From contig JALPQD010000394.1 in assembly GCA_023101885.1 (NCBI GenBank), positions 1,238,581 through 1,302,580 on the forward strand: DNA of 64,000 nucleotides. Reading direction: 5' to 3'. This DNA comes from Typhlomys cinereus (Eukaryota; Chordata; Mammalia; Rodentia; Platacanthomyidae). Of the stretch, positions 1 to 11,469 are shown piece after piece. The notes under the pieces were generated by a model. The model saw only the letters and a program-made list of their open reading frames with translations. It searched no databases and had not been told where the DNA came from. Position 1 is the stretch's first letter. Each line of letters starts with the position of its first letter. Both the position numbers and the translations under genes were made by a program.

Positions 1-1799
1 GAAACAGAACGTTACTTAGAAAGACAGTTACATTGCAATAGGGATCAAATGGGAGAGCCAAATGTGACTCCAGAGCTGTGAACAGAAGGAAATGGATTTA
101 AGGAAGAGTTGTGAGGAGGCTTACATTGGTTTCAACAATAGCTAGGTGTTGGAAGAGCACTCTGATGATGACTTGTCACTGAGCATACACCATATGTGTG
201 TCACGAGATGGCTGAGGTTGTGACTGCCTCTAGGTGTAAGAGGATATCTAATGATTTGTTAAGAAAAGTAATCAAGTGGTCAGCCCATCAGTAGGATTGT
301 AGAATTTCTAACACAAGTTCTTTGTGATGTAAGGGACAAGATAATTTAAACTGAGAGTTTCCTAGAGTATAATATTTATGTGTAATCATAGAGATTATTA
401 TTTATGTGTACTTTTCCTGACAAGTTCTTAAATCCTTGATGATCTGGCTGTATACCACTCCAAACTCCCCATCTCATTAATTGAACATTCTGGGGGGGTG
501 GTCTTTCTTCAAGTTCTGGACATTCCACTACTAATATCATTAATTTTATGGCATGACACATAGAGAATTTAGACCGTAGATGTTCCTACAGATTTAACAG
601 GTCATACTGGGAAAAACCTGAAAGTCGACTCCAGCACTCTCCACATTTGCCTCAGGAAGAGCTTTAAGTGGTCGACATTGAGAAATCTCAGCTGTTTTGT
701 TGACACTCATCTTTTTAATTTTATATTTAGCCATATTTAAATCTAATAAAGTCTAATAAACAGATAACCAAGATACATGAATATAAGAAATTAATATAAG
801 GAAAATGATAAACTATTTAGACTATAAGTTTATTCCTAGCATTTCAGAGTTTAGTAGCTACTGACATCTTGGTAAAGCTGTGTATTCATGTCTGTGCACT
901 ATATTATTAGTAGACCATGACACACCTGCAGTTTGGCTAAGGCCGCTGGAGTTCTCACCTCAGTGGCATTGTGGAAGAAATTTTTGTGCTGGTAATAAAA
1001 AAAAAAGTTGGCAAAACATGGCTTTATGCCTCAGCATGAAAATGTGCTTTCAAAATGTAAGTGGCTCTGTTTGGTTATGGTTCTGATGTTATTAGTGAGA
1101 ACAGGTTGTTGATCTTTATAGCTCTGATAATGTAATGAGACCCAGTGATGGTTCCTTGTTACTTTAAAGGTTTATATGGAATCTCAATTGGCTGGTGCAT
1201 TCTGTCATTGTCATAACGTAAGGTAATTCACATTAATTTTTTTTAAAAACAAAAAAGAAAATACTTGTAAAGAAACTCATGATCACTAAGTCACGTTATG
1301 GAGCATAATTTGAAGAATTCTACATGGAGATGAGGAAGAAAGTTCATCATGATCAGAACAGCTCAGGAAAGACTAAATTTCAAAAGAGAAAGGAAAAAGT
1401 AAGAACTGTGACTCAATGTAATATAACCAACTCACCAAAGCAAATCTCAAACAATTATAGGAGAAGCAAAATAACAATTAGTCCATAAATTTACCTGTGA
1501 AAATCAAAATTAAATTTCAGGAACTTGAAAATTCTTCTTTAAAAAACTTGAAATAAGTCATCTTAACATTATCATTAAAAAAGAGCACAGTCTGCTTGGA
1601 AAAAGAACAAATATTCATTTGTTTGTTGACATGCATAACAAAGATAGATACAGACTGAAAATAGGAAGATGGGATATACCAAAGCCAAAAATAAGCAGTA
1701 GTTACGATTATATCTCACAAATATAATGTCAAGTAAAATTTTAAAGAAATAAAGAATGCGTATACTCTGTATCCTCATAAATGACAAAAGGAGCAATTT
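1..1799. other. AT-rich intergenic DNA, nothing recognised
   Basis: The longest open frames here are about 70 codons and start and stop at random, with no similarity I recognise. I see no LTR ends, SINE heads or clear L1 motifs. A few runs may be ancient repeat remnants too decayed to name. Confidence 0.5.
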
Positions 1800-2540
1800 T
1801 AGTTATAGCTTGATATCTCAGCCTTCATGATAAATGGGACCTAAGCAACCTCAAGCTCCTGTGAGCCCACCATGTCATTCCCATCTTAATAGACTATACT
1901 TCCCTCTGGAACCATATGCCTTTTTTCCCTTTAATTGTGTTTGAAACAGAAAGAGTAACTGCAGCAAAAACTTGTACCAAGAAGAGGGATTTTCTGTGAG
2001 ATTCAGGTATTGGGAAGTGAAGTATTGTTGTAAATCTGAGACATTTTGGTACAAAGAAGTAGAGTAATATGGCAATTGCTGTGATGTGGCTAGTATGCTT
2101 TTGGAAATGTTTGTTGAGAGAAATATAGAGAATTTTGGACTGGCAAAGCCTTTGCAGCCTTGGAGATGGGTCCTAAAGTGCCACACTAAGGAGAGCTTGG
2201 AAGATAATTATGTTGTGAATTCACTGACAGTGGAAACCCTGCTTGTTGATGGTCAAGACTTGAAACAGAAGTTACCGGGAACTGAATGAGGGGGAAAGTT
2301 GAGTGATGAACTAGCAAGTTTTGCCTTGTCCTGAAATCATAGCTGAAATTGAATTCAAGTGTTTGGCAGAAGAAATTGCAAAACAACTTTATAGTATGTT
2401 ATGGCTACTTTGCAGCATTCTTTTTCAAAATCCTGAGGGGAAAAAAGCAAGAATCAGGCAGAAAAAAGTAAGAATGGTGAACATAAAATTTCACAAAACA
2501 TTTCTGGACACAAATGAAGAGATAGTTTGAGATACCATAG
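1800..2540 (+). repeat. Decayed MaLR LTR end plus internal region
   Basis: The stretch around 1900-1965 (ccctctggaaccatatgcc, then a gaaacagaaagagtaactg motif) resembles the 3' end of the MaLR LTRs seen at 40.27-40.61 kb and 59.54-59.90 kb. From about 1965 to 2480 it parallels the MaLR internal sequence at 40.61-41.1 kb. Shared blocks include gtgatgtggctagt, ttggaaatg..ttgttg and a gagagcttggaagataa block. Open frames in both directions here are fortuitous. The class call is by internal comparison, so subfamily is uncertain. Confidence 0.5.
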
Positions 2541-2559
2541 TACCTGGTGACCTCAGTAT

Positions 2560-3510
2560 CTCACTTATCAATAGGTTGGTGATTTGAACAACAAATTAAT
2601 GAAGGATATTGTGAATAAACTGCCTTAGAGATAAAACTGACTTAAATATATAGAGACTATTCCACACAACATTTGTGGAATATTCATTTTGTTCATTACA
2701 CCAAGAAATATGCTATATTTCTGCCATAAAACAAATACTAATAAATATAAAATTGATACAATTTCATATGTTATCATAATGGAATAAAATTGAAATTACT
2801 AGAATAAGAAGGTACATAAGCATATTATAATTAAACAGTATGCTTTTAATGATCAAGAAGTTATTGACTAAATTAATAAGAGAATGTGAAAATTAGAAAT
2901 ATGAAATGAGAACTTACCGTAATCTTTGAGATATGTCAAGATAGAGAGTTCCCAAAAGGAATCTTATAGTAAAGGGTGGCTACAATGAAAATTAAAGAGA
3001 TCTAAATTAATTAACCTAATAAGTGCCTCAAAATATTTGAAGGAAAGCAATTATAAGGAAAAAGGAAAATTCAATGAAATGTACACTAATAACACCACTG
3101 AAAGAAACAATGATAGAAATAAGATAAAGAACACTGCTAAACTTAGCCAAGTTTATCTAAACAAACAGAGCAGGCCTAAATAAATAAAATAAGAGAAGAA
3201 ACTTGGAAATTACCAAAGAGACCAATGAAAATGAAACTAATTTGTAAATATTTTCAAATCTTTGTTTTCCATTTAAAGGAAAAAATGGATAAGTTACTAA
3301 AATGTGTGGTGTACTAAAAGTTAATCAAGGAACATTATCAACTAAGGCAGATAGACAGTTAACAAGTGGATTAAAATAGTCCTTCCAAAGAAATGCCATA
3401 GAAATAATTTATTTGCTCTTTAGATTTACCAGAGTTTCCAAAGTTTAACAATGCTTGTTAAAAATACTTCTTGAAGTAGATAATTAAATAATACTACCAA
3501 ACTCATTTTC
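2560..3510 (+). mobile_element. Ancient L1 ORF2 fragment
   Basis: The plus strand reads like a heavily mutated L1 ORF2 from the endonuclease region onward. Between 2655 and 2815 it has the sequence around the conserved endonuclease block (gaatattcattttgttc..., then taaaacaaatactaataaatataaaattgat and ggaataaaattgaaat), in the usual L1 order. No open frame survives. It is far more diverged than the L1s at 15.5 kb or 20-36 kb. Confidence 0.6.
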
Positions 3511-3559
3511 CAGATAGTATTATTGCCCTGACGTCAGAACCAAGTAAGGACATTGTACT

Positions 3560-3930
3560 GCTTACACTTTTCTGTTGCTGTGAGACAATACTCAAAGTCA
3601 AACAACTTAAAGGACAGAAAGAGATTTATTCAGTTTATGCTTTCAGAGGAGTAATACAGTCCATTATAATGGAAAAAACATGGTTGATTGGCAGAAGATA
3701 CAGAGGGTTTAAATCACTGCAGGTATCATGGTGACTGAGAGCTACTGCAAACTCAAGAGCAGACTCACTAACTCAAGCAGGACTTGGTTAACCAATCTCA
3801 AGGCCCACTCCCTATGACTGTCTTCTTTCAACAAGACTCCATATCCTAAAGGTGCCATGACTTTCCCAAACAATTAAAGATTCAAGCACATGACTCTGTG
3901 GGAGGAAAACTCATATTTCAAACCATGAAA
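3560..3930 (-). repeat. LTR-like rodent repeat (unclassified)
   Basis: This block runs from a ttctgttgctgtgagacaat motif to ctcatatttcaaaccatgaa. It has the layout of a rodent LTR read on the minus strand: an AATAAA-like region near the left end (agagatttattcagttt) and a cytosine-rich middle with aacaagactccatatcct. I recognise the general type but not the family name, and found no convincing target duplication. Confidence 0.45.
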
Positions 3931-3936
3931 CACATG

Positions 3937-4235
3937 AAAAGAGGAAATGAGGAGAGAAGAGGAGAAAAAAGGAGAAGAGAGGAGAGGAGAGGAGAGGAGA
4001 GGAGAAGAGAGGAGAGGAGAGGAGAGGAGAGGAGAGGAGAGAAGAGGAAGGGAAGGAAGGAGAAGGGAGAGGAGGGAGGAGGAGGGGAGGGAAGGGGAAG
4101 TAGAGGTAGAGGGCAAAAAGAAAAAGTCATAGGAAAGTAATAGGAGGAAAAAGGAAGGAATAAGGGAAATAAGAAGAAAGAGAAGGAAAAGAATGAAAAT
4201 GAGAAAGAAGAAAACAGATAAGAAAATAAAATAGA
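3937..4235 (+). repeat. Purine-rich (GGAGA)n-type low-complexity tract
   Basis: About 300 bases almost entirely of G and A on the plus strand. They form (gagga)n repeats from about 3950 to 4050, grading into ggaagg and agaaag variants. The apparent long open frames in several phases here are artefacts of the repeat. A homopurine run this long can in principle form triplex structures. Confidence 0.9.
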
Positions 4236-4271
4236 GGAATTTCTTTCATGAAGCCATAAAAAAAGATCCAG

Positions 4272-4515
4272 AATAGTGTTGGAGGTGTATCTCAGTTGTT
4301 ACAGAACTTGCCTAACTATATAAAATCTTGGGTTTAATCACAGCACCACATTCATTAATTATCAAGCATAATGAGACTTGTCTATAATTCCACCTGTTGG
4401 GAAATAAAGGCAGAATGATCAGAAGTTTAAGGTCATATTCTATATCATAATGTGTTTGAACAAAGCCTATGATTCATGAGGCATTGTCTCAATAAACAAA
4501 ACAAAGCAAACAAAA
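4272..4515 (+). repeat. B4-like SINE (ID head fused to B1-like body)
   Basis: It begins with an ID-type tRNA-like head (gttggaggtgtatctcagtt ... cctaactata ... gggtttaatcacagcacc). A B1/7SL-like segment follows (cttgtctataattccacctg ... aaggcagaatgatcagaagt ... gcattgtctcaataaac) and then an A-rich tail with aaacaaaacaaagcaaac. The ID-B1 composite is the known structure of rodent B4. It is old, with many mismatches. Confidence 0.65.
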
Positions 4516-4555
4516 AAGTCCTCAAGATAATACATGGATATGGAACTTAACAGTG

Positions 4556-4770
4556 CAATAAAAAGCGACTCAGTGGATAAATGCATCTGCAAGCAAACCT
4601 CATATTTAGAGGTTAACTTCCAGATCCCACATGATGGAAAGAGAGAACCAGCTTTCACAAGTTGTTCTCTGATCTCCATACATGAATCTACATGTTATCT
4701 TTCTCTCTCTCTCTGTCTCTCTTATGTTTCTTTTATCTCTCTCATAAATAAAAATTAATGCTATTAATAG
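4556..4770 (+). repeat. Old B2/B3-type SINE
   Basis: A tRNA-like head (gactcagtggataaatgcat) is followed by a B-box-like ggttaacttccagatccc. Then come the B3-style cacatgatggaaagagagaacc...gttctctgatctccatac middle and a ct-rich/aaataaaaatt tail. The pyrimidine run at about 4701-4725 is a short (CT)n. Heavily decayed. Confidence 0.55.
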
Positions 4771-5319
4771 CAATTATATAGTCTATGTATACATACAAAT
4801 AAAATATTACCTTAAAATGTGCCTAGAATTAACCCTAACCCAAAAAGTGAAAGAATTCTTTGGGGAATGTTTTTCAAAAAGTGATGCAGACATGAAGTAA
4901 GGAAAATACTAGAAAATAGAAAACTAACCTGAATTCATTTCCATAAGAATAAAAATTGGAAATTGCACATTTCCACATATTATTTCCAGTTCAACGTAGT
5001 TCCCTAAAGAATATACATGGTATTCACCAAAGTAAAAAAACAATGATAAAGTGGAAATACAAAATACCTTGAATTTTAAGATATACGTTGAGCAAAAAGA
5101 ATCCTGCTGTATATGATCCAGTATCTTATTTCCAGCTACATAGTGGCAAAATAATAATATCTAGTATATATACCGAGAACCACAAAAAATAAACAAAGAG
5201 TAAATAAAATATTGTAAAAGACATTTCTAAAAATAGTAAGCTAATTTTTGACAATGTAAAAATGCTTACTGACCTAAGTCATAAAAAGTATGTACAATTT
5301 AAAACTACACTGAAAATAT

Positions 5320-6045
5320 GTCTCATCTTAGTCAGAGTGGCTATATTTAATAACATACACTCTTCAGAGGTGTGTGAGGACAGATACCTTTAGGGATCGA
5401 AGTCTCAAGATAAAATGGAGGAAGGATAGAAAGAAAAAAAATTATGGGGATGTGGGAGGGAAAGAAAGGGTTGGCATGCTTGTCCTGCTGACCAAGTAAG
5501 AAGCTTATACTCTGTTGATGGAAATATAAATTATTGCATCAGTTATTCAAAGAAGTATAAATGTTTTTTGAAAAGTAAAATGAACCTACCAAACAATCCA
5601 GATATACCACTCTTCAATTATATTTGAAAAGATTAAAGTCAGCATACAATAGATATATTTTCAAACACATTTATCATAACTGACCCCATAGTAGAAAAGG
5701 TTTGGTATCAGATTAGTTGCCCTTCAACAAAAGAATTGAAAAAACGTGGTATAAATACAGTAGAATATTATTTAATCATAAAGAAGAACAAAACTATCTT
5801 TTAATGAAAATAAAAGGAGCTATAGGTGATTATGGAAAGAGAAGTATGAATAAAAAGGATAAATATTATATGTTTTCTCTTACATTCTGATTTAGATATT
5901 TTCAAAAGATTGTAAGAAAACACAGATGTACCACATTCAATAAAAGCTAGGATCAAGACTAGGGGTGACAGGAACAATTGAGGGTGATAAGCAGTATGAA
6001 TATGCTCAGTACATTGTATTTATGAGTAAAATATATTGAAAATTC
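5320..6045 (+). mobile_element. Ancient L1 3'-end fragment
   Basis: Plus-strand L1 ORF2 C-terminal and 3' sequence, strongly mutated. The usual order of blocks is visible: cagagtggctat near 5333, a tgttgatggaaatataaatt block near 5514, aacctaccaaacaatccaga near 5583, and a tatgttttctcttacattct block near 5870 close to the L1 3' end. There is no open frame. It abuts the opposite-strand L1 that begins near 6055. Confidence 0.6.
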
Positions 6046-6054
6046 AAAAAATTT

Positions 6055-8392
6055 TTAGTTAGTTTTATTTTTTACCTAGTTATACAAGCTCAATGTGCAA
6101 GTACACTCACCCCTTCCTGCTCCCTTTTCCTCCTCCCTTATCTGCCACCTTCTATTCCCCTATCATGTTCTCTCTCCCACACCCTCTTCTCTACCTCCAC
6201 CTTTTTCTCCCTCCTTCCCCTCTTGATGTTTCCTGCCTTCTGCCTCCTATCCTTCAGAACTTCAATGTATGTGGTCCCCGAAGTTCACTCTGAGTCGTCT
6301 ACACTAGAGAGGGTTCAAGACTCTGTGGCATACCTTGGAGCTCCTTGTGCTGTCCACTAATGTAGGAACTCCATTTTAACTGTCTAACAACTTGCCTCTA
6401 AGGATTTTACTGCCAAAAACATTCTCCCCTGAGATCCATGCAAGCCTATGGGTGGGGGGGCTTGTTGATATGACTTCCATTGTGCAGGTAAGGTAAGATC
6501 CAATCATACTGCAGTGAGAAACTGGCTGTAGCAGTCCAAACTTTAGTGGAGTATTTTATTCATTAGTGGAACTCCCCATCTTTAGGCTCTTACAGTCTTG
6601 CTGCCTCTTCTTGTGCAAGGTTCCCTGAGCTTTAGGATGGGGAGATATTTGGCTGGTCTGATTCCAGGTGAACACTGTAGGGTAATTGGCATTCTGAATT
6701 AAAGTTGGTGGTTATTTTCAGTTTTCTGTTTTTTTCTTACACTGCATTTATGTGCATCCTGTTTGCATAGTGCAGTCTTCTCCTAACTAAAGATTTAAAA
6801 GAAATGTTTAAAAGAAAGTCTTAGAAGAGGCTTAAAGGTAGAGAGAAGAATAAGAGTAGGACACAGTAGTAAGTGGGATCAGTCTCCCAGTTGCTGGTTG
6901 GCTACCATCTAACTCCTAGCTCCCATCACTCCACGACTGAGAAGATATGCCCAGCTTTTCAAACCCATCTAATTCCAAGTGAATAGGAAACAAGTGAGAA
7001 TGAGCTGTATTAGATGTCCTGCTACTTACCAGCCATACATGACTATGGCCTAATTTCTCTATTGAACTATGCTTCTTGTCTCCTTTCTCTTGAGGTCTTC
7101 TTTACCCTTCCCTCCTAGTTGTAATCCTGTCTGGTTATAATGGGTCCTACAGAGATTTACCTTCAAGTATTCATTAGGAAGGTTTGGAACTAGGATCTAC
7201 TTATAAGGGAGAACATCTGGTATTTAACTTTCTGTTCCTGGGATACTTTGTTCAGTGTAAATTTTTCTAATCCCATCCCTTTACTGGCAAATTTTGTTAA
7301 TTCATTTCTTTGATGGCTGAGAAATATTCCATTGTATAAATTTCATTATCCATTTGTCTACTGCTGGGCATTTAGGTTGATTCCATGACTATTGTAAATA
7401 GTGCTGCAATGAACATGGGCGTGATTGTAAATAGTGCTGCAATGAACATGGTCATAGTCATGTCATTATAGTGAAATGATGTATTTTTAGGGATTATTCC
7501 CTTTAGGGATACAGCAGGGTCATATGGCATTCAATACTTACCTTTTTTAGAAACCACCATACTGATCTCCAGAGTAGTTGTACAAATCTGCATTCTCACC
7601 AGCAAAGTATGAGAGTTCCCTTTTCTTCACAACCTTTCCAGAATTTGTTGTTTGTACTTTGAATTTTTGCCAACCTGACCAGGGTGAAAGGATATCATAG
7701 AGAAGTTTTGATTTGCATTTCCCTGATAGCTATGGAGGTGGAACATTTTTAAAGGTATTTGTTAGACATTTTAGTTTTGTCCCTGGAAAAGTTTCTTTTA
7801 AGTTCCATGGCCCATTTTTTTAGTTGGGCTATTTGTGTCCTGGTGTTTGATTTTTTTAGTTCTTTGTGGGCTCTGGATAATAGATGTGTGGATAATAGAT
7901 CTATCAGATGTGTGGTTAGTGAAGATTTTCTCCCATTCTGTGTGTTGTCTTTTTGCTCACTTTACAATCTCTTTAGCTGAACAAAAGCTCTTTAATTTCA
8001 TAAGATCCCATTTGTTGAGTGTTGCTTCTACTGCCTGTGCTATTGGGTTTCTGTTTAGGAAATGTTGGCCTAGCCAAATCAACTCGAGGGAATTCCCTAC
8101 TCTTTCAAGTAGAGGTTTTATTGTTTCTGGCATAATATTAAGGTCCTTGATTCATTTGGAGTTGATTTTTGTGCATGGTGACAAGTAAAGATCTAGTTTC
8201 AATCTTCTGCATATGGATATCCTGTTTTACCAGCACCATTTGTTGAAGATGTTTTTTCTTTTTGCATTAAATTTTCTAGGCCCCTATGTCAAAAATCAGA
8301 TGAATGTAAATGTATGGGCTTATGTCTGGGTCTTCAACTCTTTTCCATTGTTCTGTGTCTATTTTGGAACCAGTATCATGCTATTTTTAACG
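6055..8392 (-). mobile_element. 5'-truncated L1 (L1-G)
   Basis: Minus-strand L1 whose 3' end lies at about 6055 (T-rich start, then a ctcccttttcctcctccc pyrimidine-rich 3' UTR). 3' UTR occupies about 6055-7180 and the ORF2 C-terminal part about 7180-8392. The ORF2 blocks match the better preserved copy at 21.1-22.5 kb in the same order, for example ttgggctatttgtgtcctgg and catggtgacaagtaaagatc. It stops abruptly near 8392 (5' truncation). Positions 7375-7450 contain a short local duplication of atagtgctgcaatgaacatg. All frames are broken. Confidence 0.8.
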
Positions 8393-10290
8393 CTATGAAG
8401 AAAATCCAAAATTTTATGCAATTAACCTATACTTCAAAAAAAAATGACAGATCCAGGACTGCTCAGAATAAAAAATATTGAGGAAATTTCTGATAGTGGT
8501 ATAATCTGTCCCAGAATATATGAAAAACAAGCACATCACATCACTGATATTCAGATCTAAACTGTACTCACATGAATTAAGGCAAAACATGACTTTATGA
8601 AAGTTTTATGATACAGCTTATCTTAATGTGCCTGACACATTAAAGGTTAAAGTATCTCAGCATAAAATTCTACTAAAATTGTAATGGTATTGTCCATTCA
8701 TAATTGCTTATAAAACTATGAGAATAACACAAAATGTTACTCTGGGATTATCATGGCTCAGAATGGCTGCATAGTATATGGTTGGATACATATAATAAGT
8801 TTAAATATGAAATTGCATGTCATTTCATTCAGTACTTTTAGTCTTTCAAAAGGAACAGTTTTAAAATCCCTGTTCTAATATCCATTATAACCCTGACTTA
8901 AGAGATAAGCAGTATAAATGGATTAAAATTGCACAAATGAAAAATATTAGGTATACTTTATTTAGATGGTATTTTTCATTAAATTGATATCCATTCATTT
9001 TAAAGTTATAAACATTGTTAGAATAAAATCATAATCTGTATGTTCTGATTTTGTTATCAATTTTCTGAAGACCAGTGACCAGTCACAACTGTTTTTAGGA
9101 AAACCTTCAGAATGCGGATTAGTGTAAACTGATTTCAATTAACACTAAGAAGTTTGAAGCCAAATTTGAGGACAGACCATATAGTAAATATTTTGCCCAT
9201 CCTGAACAACATACCAAGGTACTGCTGCCAGAAACACCATCAAACATGACTTTAACCTATCAAATGCTAATTTAATATATCTATTCTCACTTAATGCTGT
9301 TGACTAATTTGAAATAAGTATGCTTCCATAAACTATGACTTGACTTCCATTACCTTCAAAATAAATGCCACAAAATAACACAATTCATGCTTCTCATTTT
9401 AATTTATTTTGGCCTTTTGAATTCAGGACAAAAAGAATTGTAATAGATACAGCCATGAGATGAAGAAACATTTTAATATGTTGCATATGTAGATCAAGAT
9501 AATGATTACATTCCATAAATATGTGTAGCTATGGCACATCAGTTTTTAAACAGTGGCAAACACAATGATATACAATGACTATTAACATATACTGGCAATT
9601 ATATTTTTCACTGACAATGGTGTCAAAGTCATAGATATACACAAATGTAGATGCAAATATATATATATATTTCCTACAGAAGTAAGAATTAATATCTTCA
9701 TTTCATGAAAATATGCAGGGCAATTTTCTTGCATTAATTCACATTATCATCATAATAGTCATATGTGAAATGTCATTATTGAACATTGCATAGAACAAGA
9801 TAGATAGATAGATTAGAGAGATAGATGATAGATAGATAGATAGAAAGATAGATAGCTAAAAATAATTGCTTGTATAAGTTTTCCTAATTAGTAATAATAT
9901 TCCACCAGAATACCTAAAAGCCAGAACTCCACTTTTAACTGTTGTACCAAACAACTTTTGACAAATTAGCTAACACTATCTTCCATATAGACTCTTATTT
10001 CAGAGAAAAAAGATTTCACTAGAAATATATAATCTAGAATGAAGGATTTCTTCAAGTAGCTTTTATTTAACTTTAGGAAATACAAGTAACTAATGATTTT
10101 GTTGCTGACAAGTGAAATCTATATTGCTATGAATAATTTAAGCAACATTCTGTTAAACCCGTTTTCATGATTTTTTTTTCTTTTTAGGTTCCCTGAAGAT
10201 TATAGTTAGAACACCAGAATAAATTTATTGGCAGAACAGGATGTAAACAGAATGTCTTAAAATATACCTTAAATATACAGTTACCTCTTG
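8393..10290. other. AT-rich intergenic DNA with small microsatellites
   Basis: I recognise no gene or repeat. It includes a short (AT)n run at 9655-9672 and a (GATA)n/(ATAG)n microsatellite at about 9799-9857. Open frames are short and random. Confidence 0.5.
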
Positions 10291-10291
10291 T

Positions 10292-10645
10292 CATAGTTTA
10301 GTATCCCCCACAGGCTCACATGTTTGAACAGCTGGTCCACAGCTGGTGGCTCAGTGTAGGGAGATTATGGAACACTAGGAGGTAGAGTCTTGCTGAGTAA
10401 AGAATATCACTGGGGTGAGAAAGATCTTGAGGTTTGATGACAAGAACCCACTTCCTCCCTCTTGTTCTATTTTCATTTCTTAATGCCTGTTCTGTTTCTT
10501 CTGCTACCATAAAGGTCAATATGCATTTCAATTATTTTCTCTGTCCTCTCTAGAACTATAATCCATTTAATAAGTCATTTTTCTCATACGTTGTTTGGAT
10601 CAGAGTGTTACATCACAGTGATAGAAGAGAAATAAAAGAGATACT
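10292..10645 (+). repeat. MaLR (MT-like) LTR, old
   Basis: Resembles the MaLR LTRs elsewhere in the window. A start resembling gtttagtatcccccacaggc tcacatgtttg is followed by a gtagagtcttgctgag block, a central pyrimidine-rich part, and an end like ttggatcagagtgttacatc acagtgatagaagagaaata. Compare 57.73-58.08 kb and 59.54-59.90 kb. Considerably diverged. Confidence 0.55.
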
Positions 10646-11045
10646 TAATTTCAAACATTGCAAATTAAATTTTATATCTGTTTTCAAAACTGCATTTTAT
10701 TGTGTTTTAATTCAGAATGCCTTCCTTGGGAACTTTTTTCTAAGAACTGAGTGAGATAGTGCGAGGGAAAAAATTTAACAAAAGACATGAAAAATAACAA
10801 TTAGCAATTTTAACATTATAGGTTAAAAAGAATTCTTTTTCCAAGGATTTCACTTTTCACAATGGAAAAAGAGAGAAAAAAATTCTTGCTCAAAGTTCTA
10901 AATCTACACTGGAAACTTATGGAGTTTCCAAGTAAATGATTTCCTCACAAACACCATTTTAACAGAAAGCAAGGGTATTTTTAACAATATATGAATCTAA
11001 AGAGAAATAAGAAAATTTAAGAATTTGTGTTCAGATATTTTGTTT

Positions 11046-11050
11046 AGTTT
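11046..11050 (+). repeat. Target site duplication AGTTT, left copy
   Basis: The 5 bp AGTTT precede the LTR-X solo element and recur at 11465-11469. Confidence 0.7.
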
Positions 11051-11464
11051 TGTTGCAGTCTGCCTGCATGGTTGCTGATAAATGACCAGAACACAGCTTA
11101 AGGGAACAAGGAGTTTACTCTCTTACAACAGTCCAGTTATAGTTCATAGTCCAGCTTGACAGGAGAGCACACACCAACACCAGGGCCGTGGGAACTGGCC
11201 ACCATAACGGCTGAGAGATGGACAATCCTTACTTGCCAGACCAGCATGTCTGGCCAAGTATACAGAAGGATGCCAACTCTCTCAACCAGCTCTCTGTGAT
11301 TTATCCAGGGCCTAGTCCCACCCACCATGGGCTGGGTCTTCCCCACCAGTTAGACAATCTCCTTCAGGTTTGCTCTGGGCTTAACTCAACCATCAACTCT
11401 CTACACCTGTGCCCAGAGCTCAAACCCTCAACAGTCAAGTTGACACCCGTGCTTAACTATGACA
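11051..11464 (-). repeat. Solo LTR of family LTR-X
   Basis: The 414-bp element begins tgttgcagtctgcctgcatg and ends gcttaactatgaca, giving TG...CA termini on either strand. Perfect 5-bp duplications AGTTT flank it. It is homologous to 60464-60895, sharing the blocks ggagagcacacaccaacacc, cttacttgccagaccagcat and tctggccaagtatacagaag. It is also homologous, reversed, to 61.55-61.79 kb. Short open frames on both strands inside it are incidental. It is best explained as a solo LTR left by recombination of an ERVL/MaLR-type element (5-bp duplication). Confidence 0.75.
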
Positions 11465-11469
11465 AGTTT

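Noticed and set aside
3874..4140. Ser/Leu-rich and Arg/Glu-rich frames of 60-80 codons
   Set aside because: These are translations of the purine-rich simple repeat in several phases on both strands.
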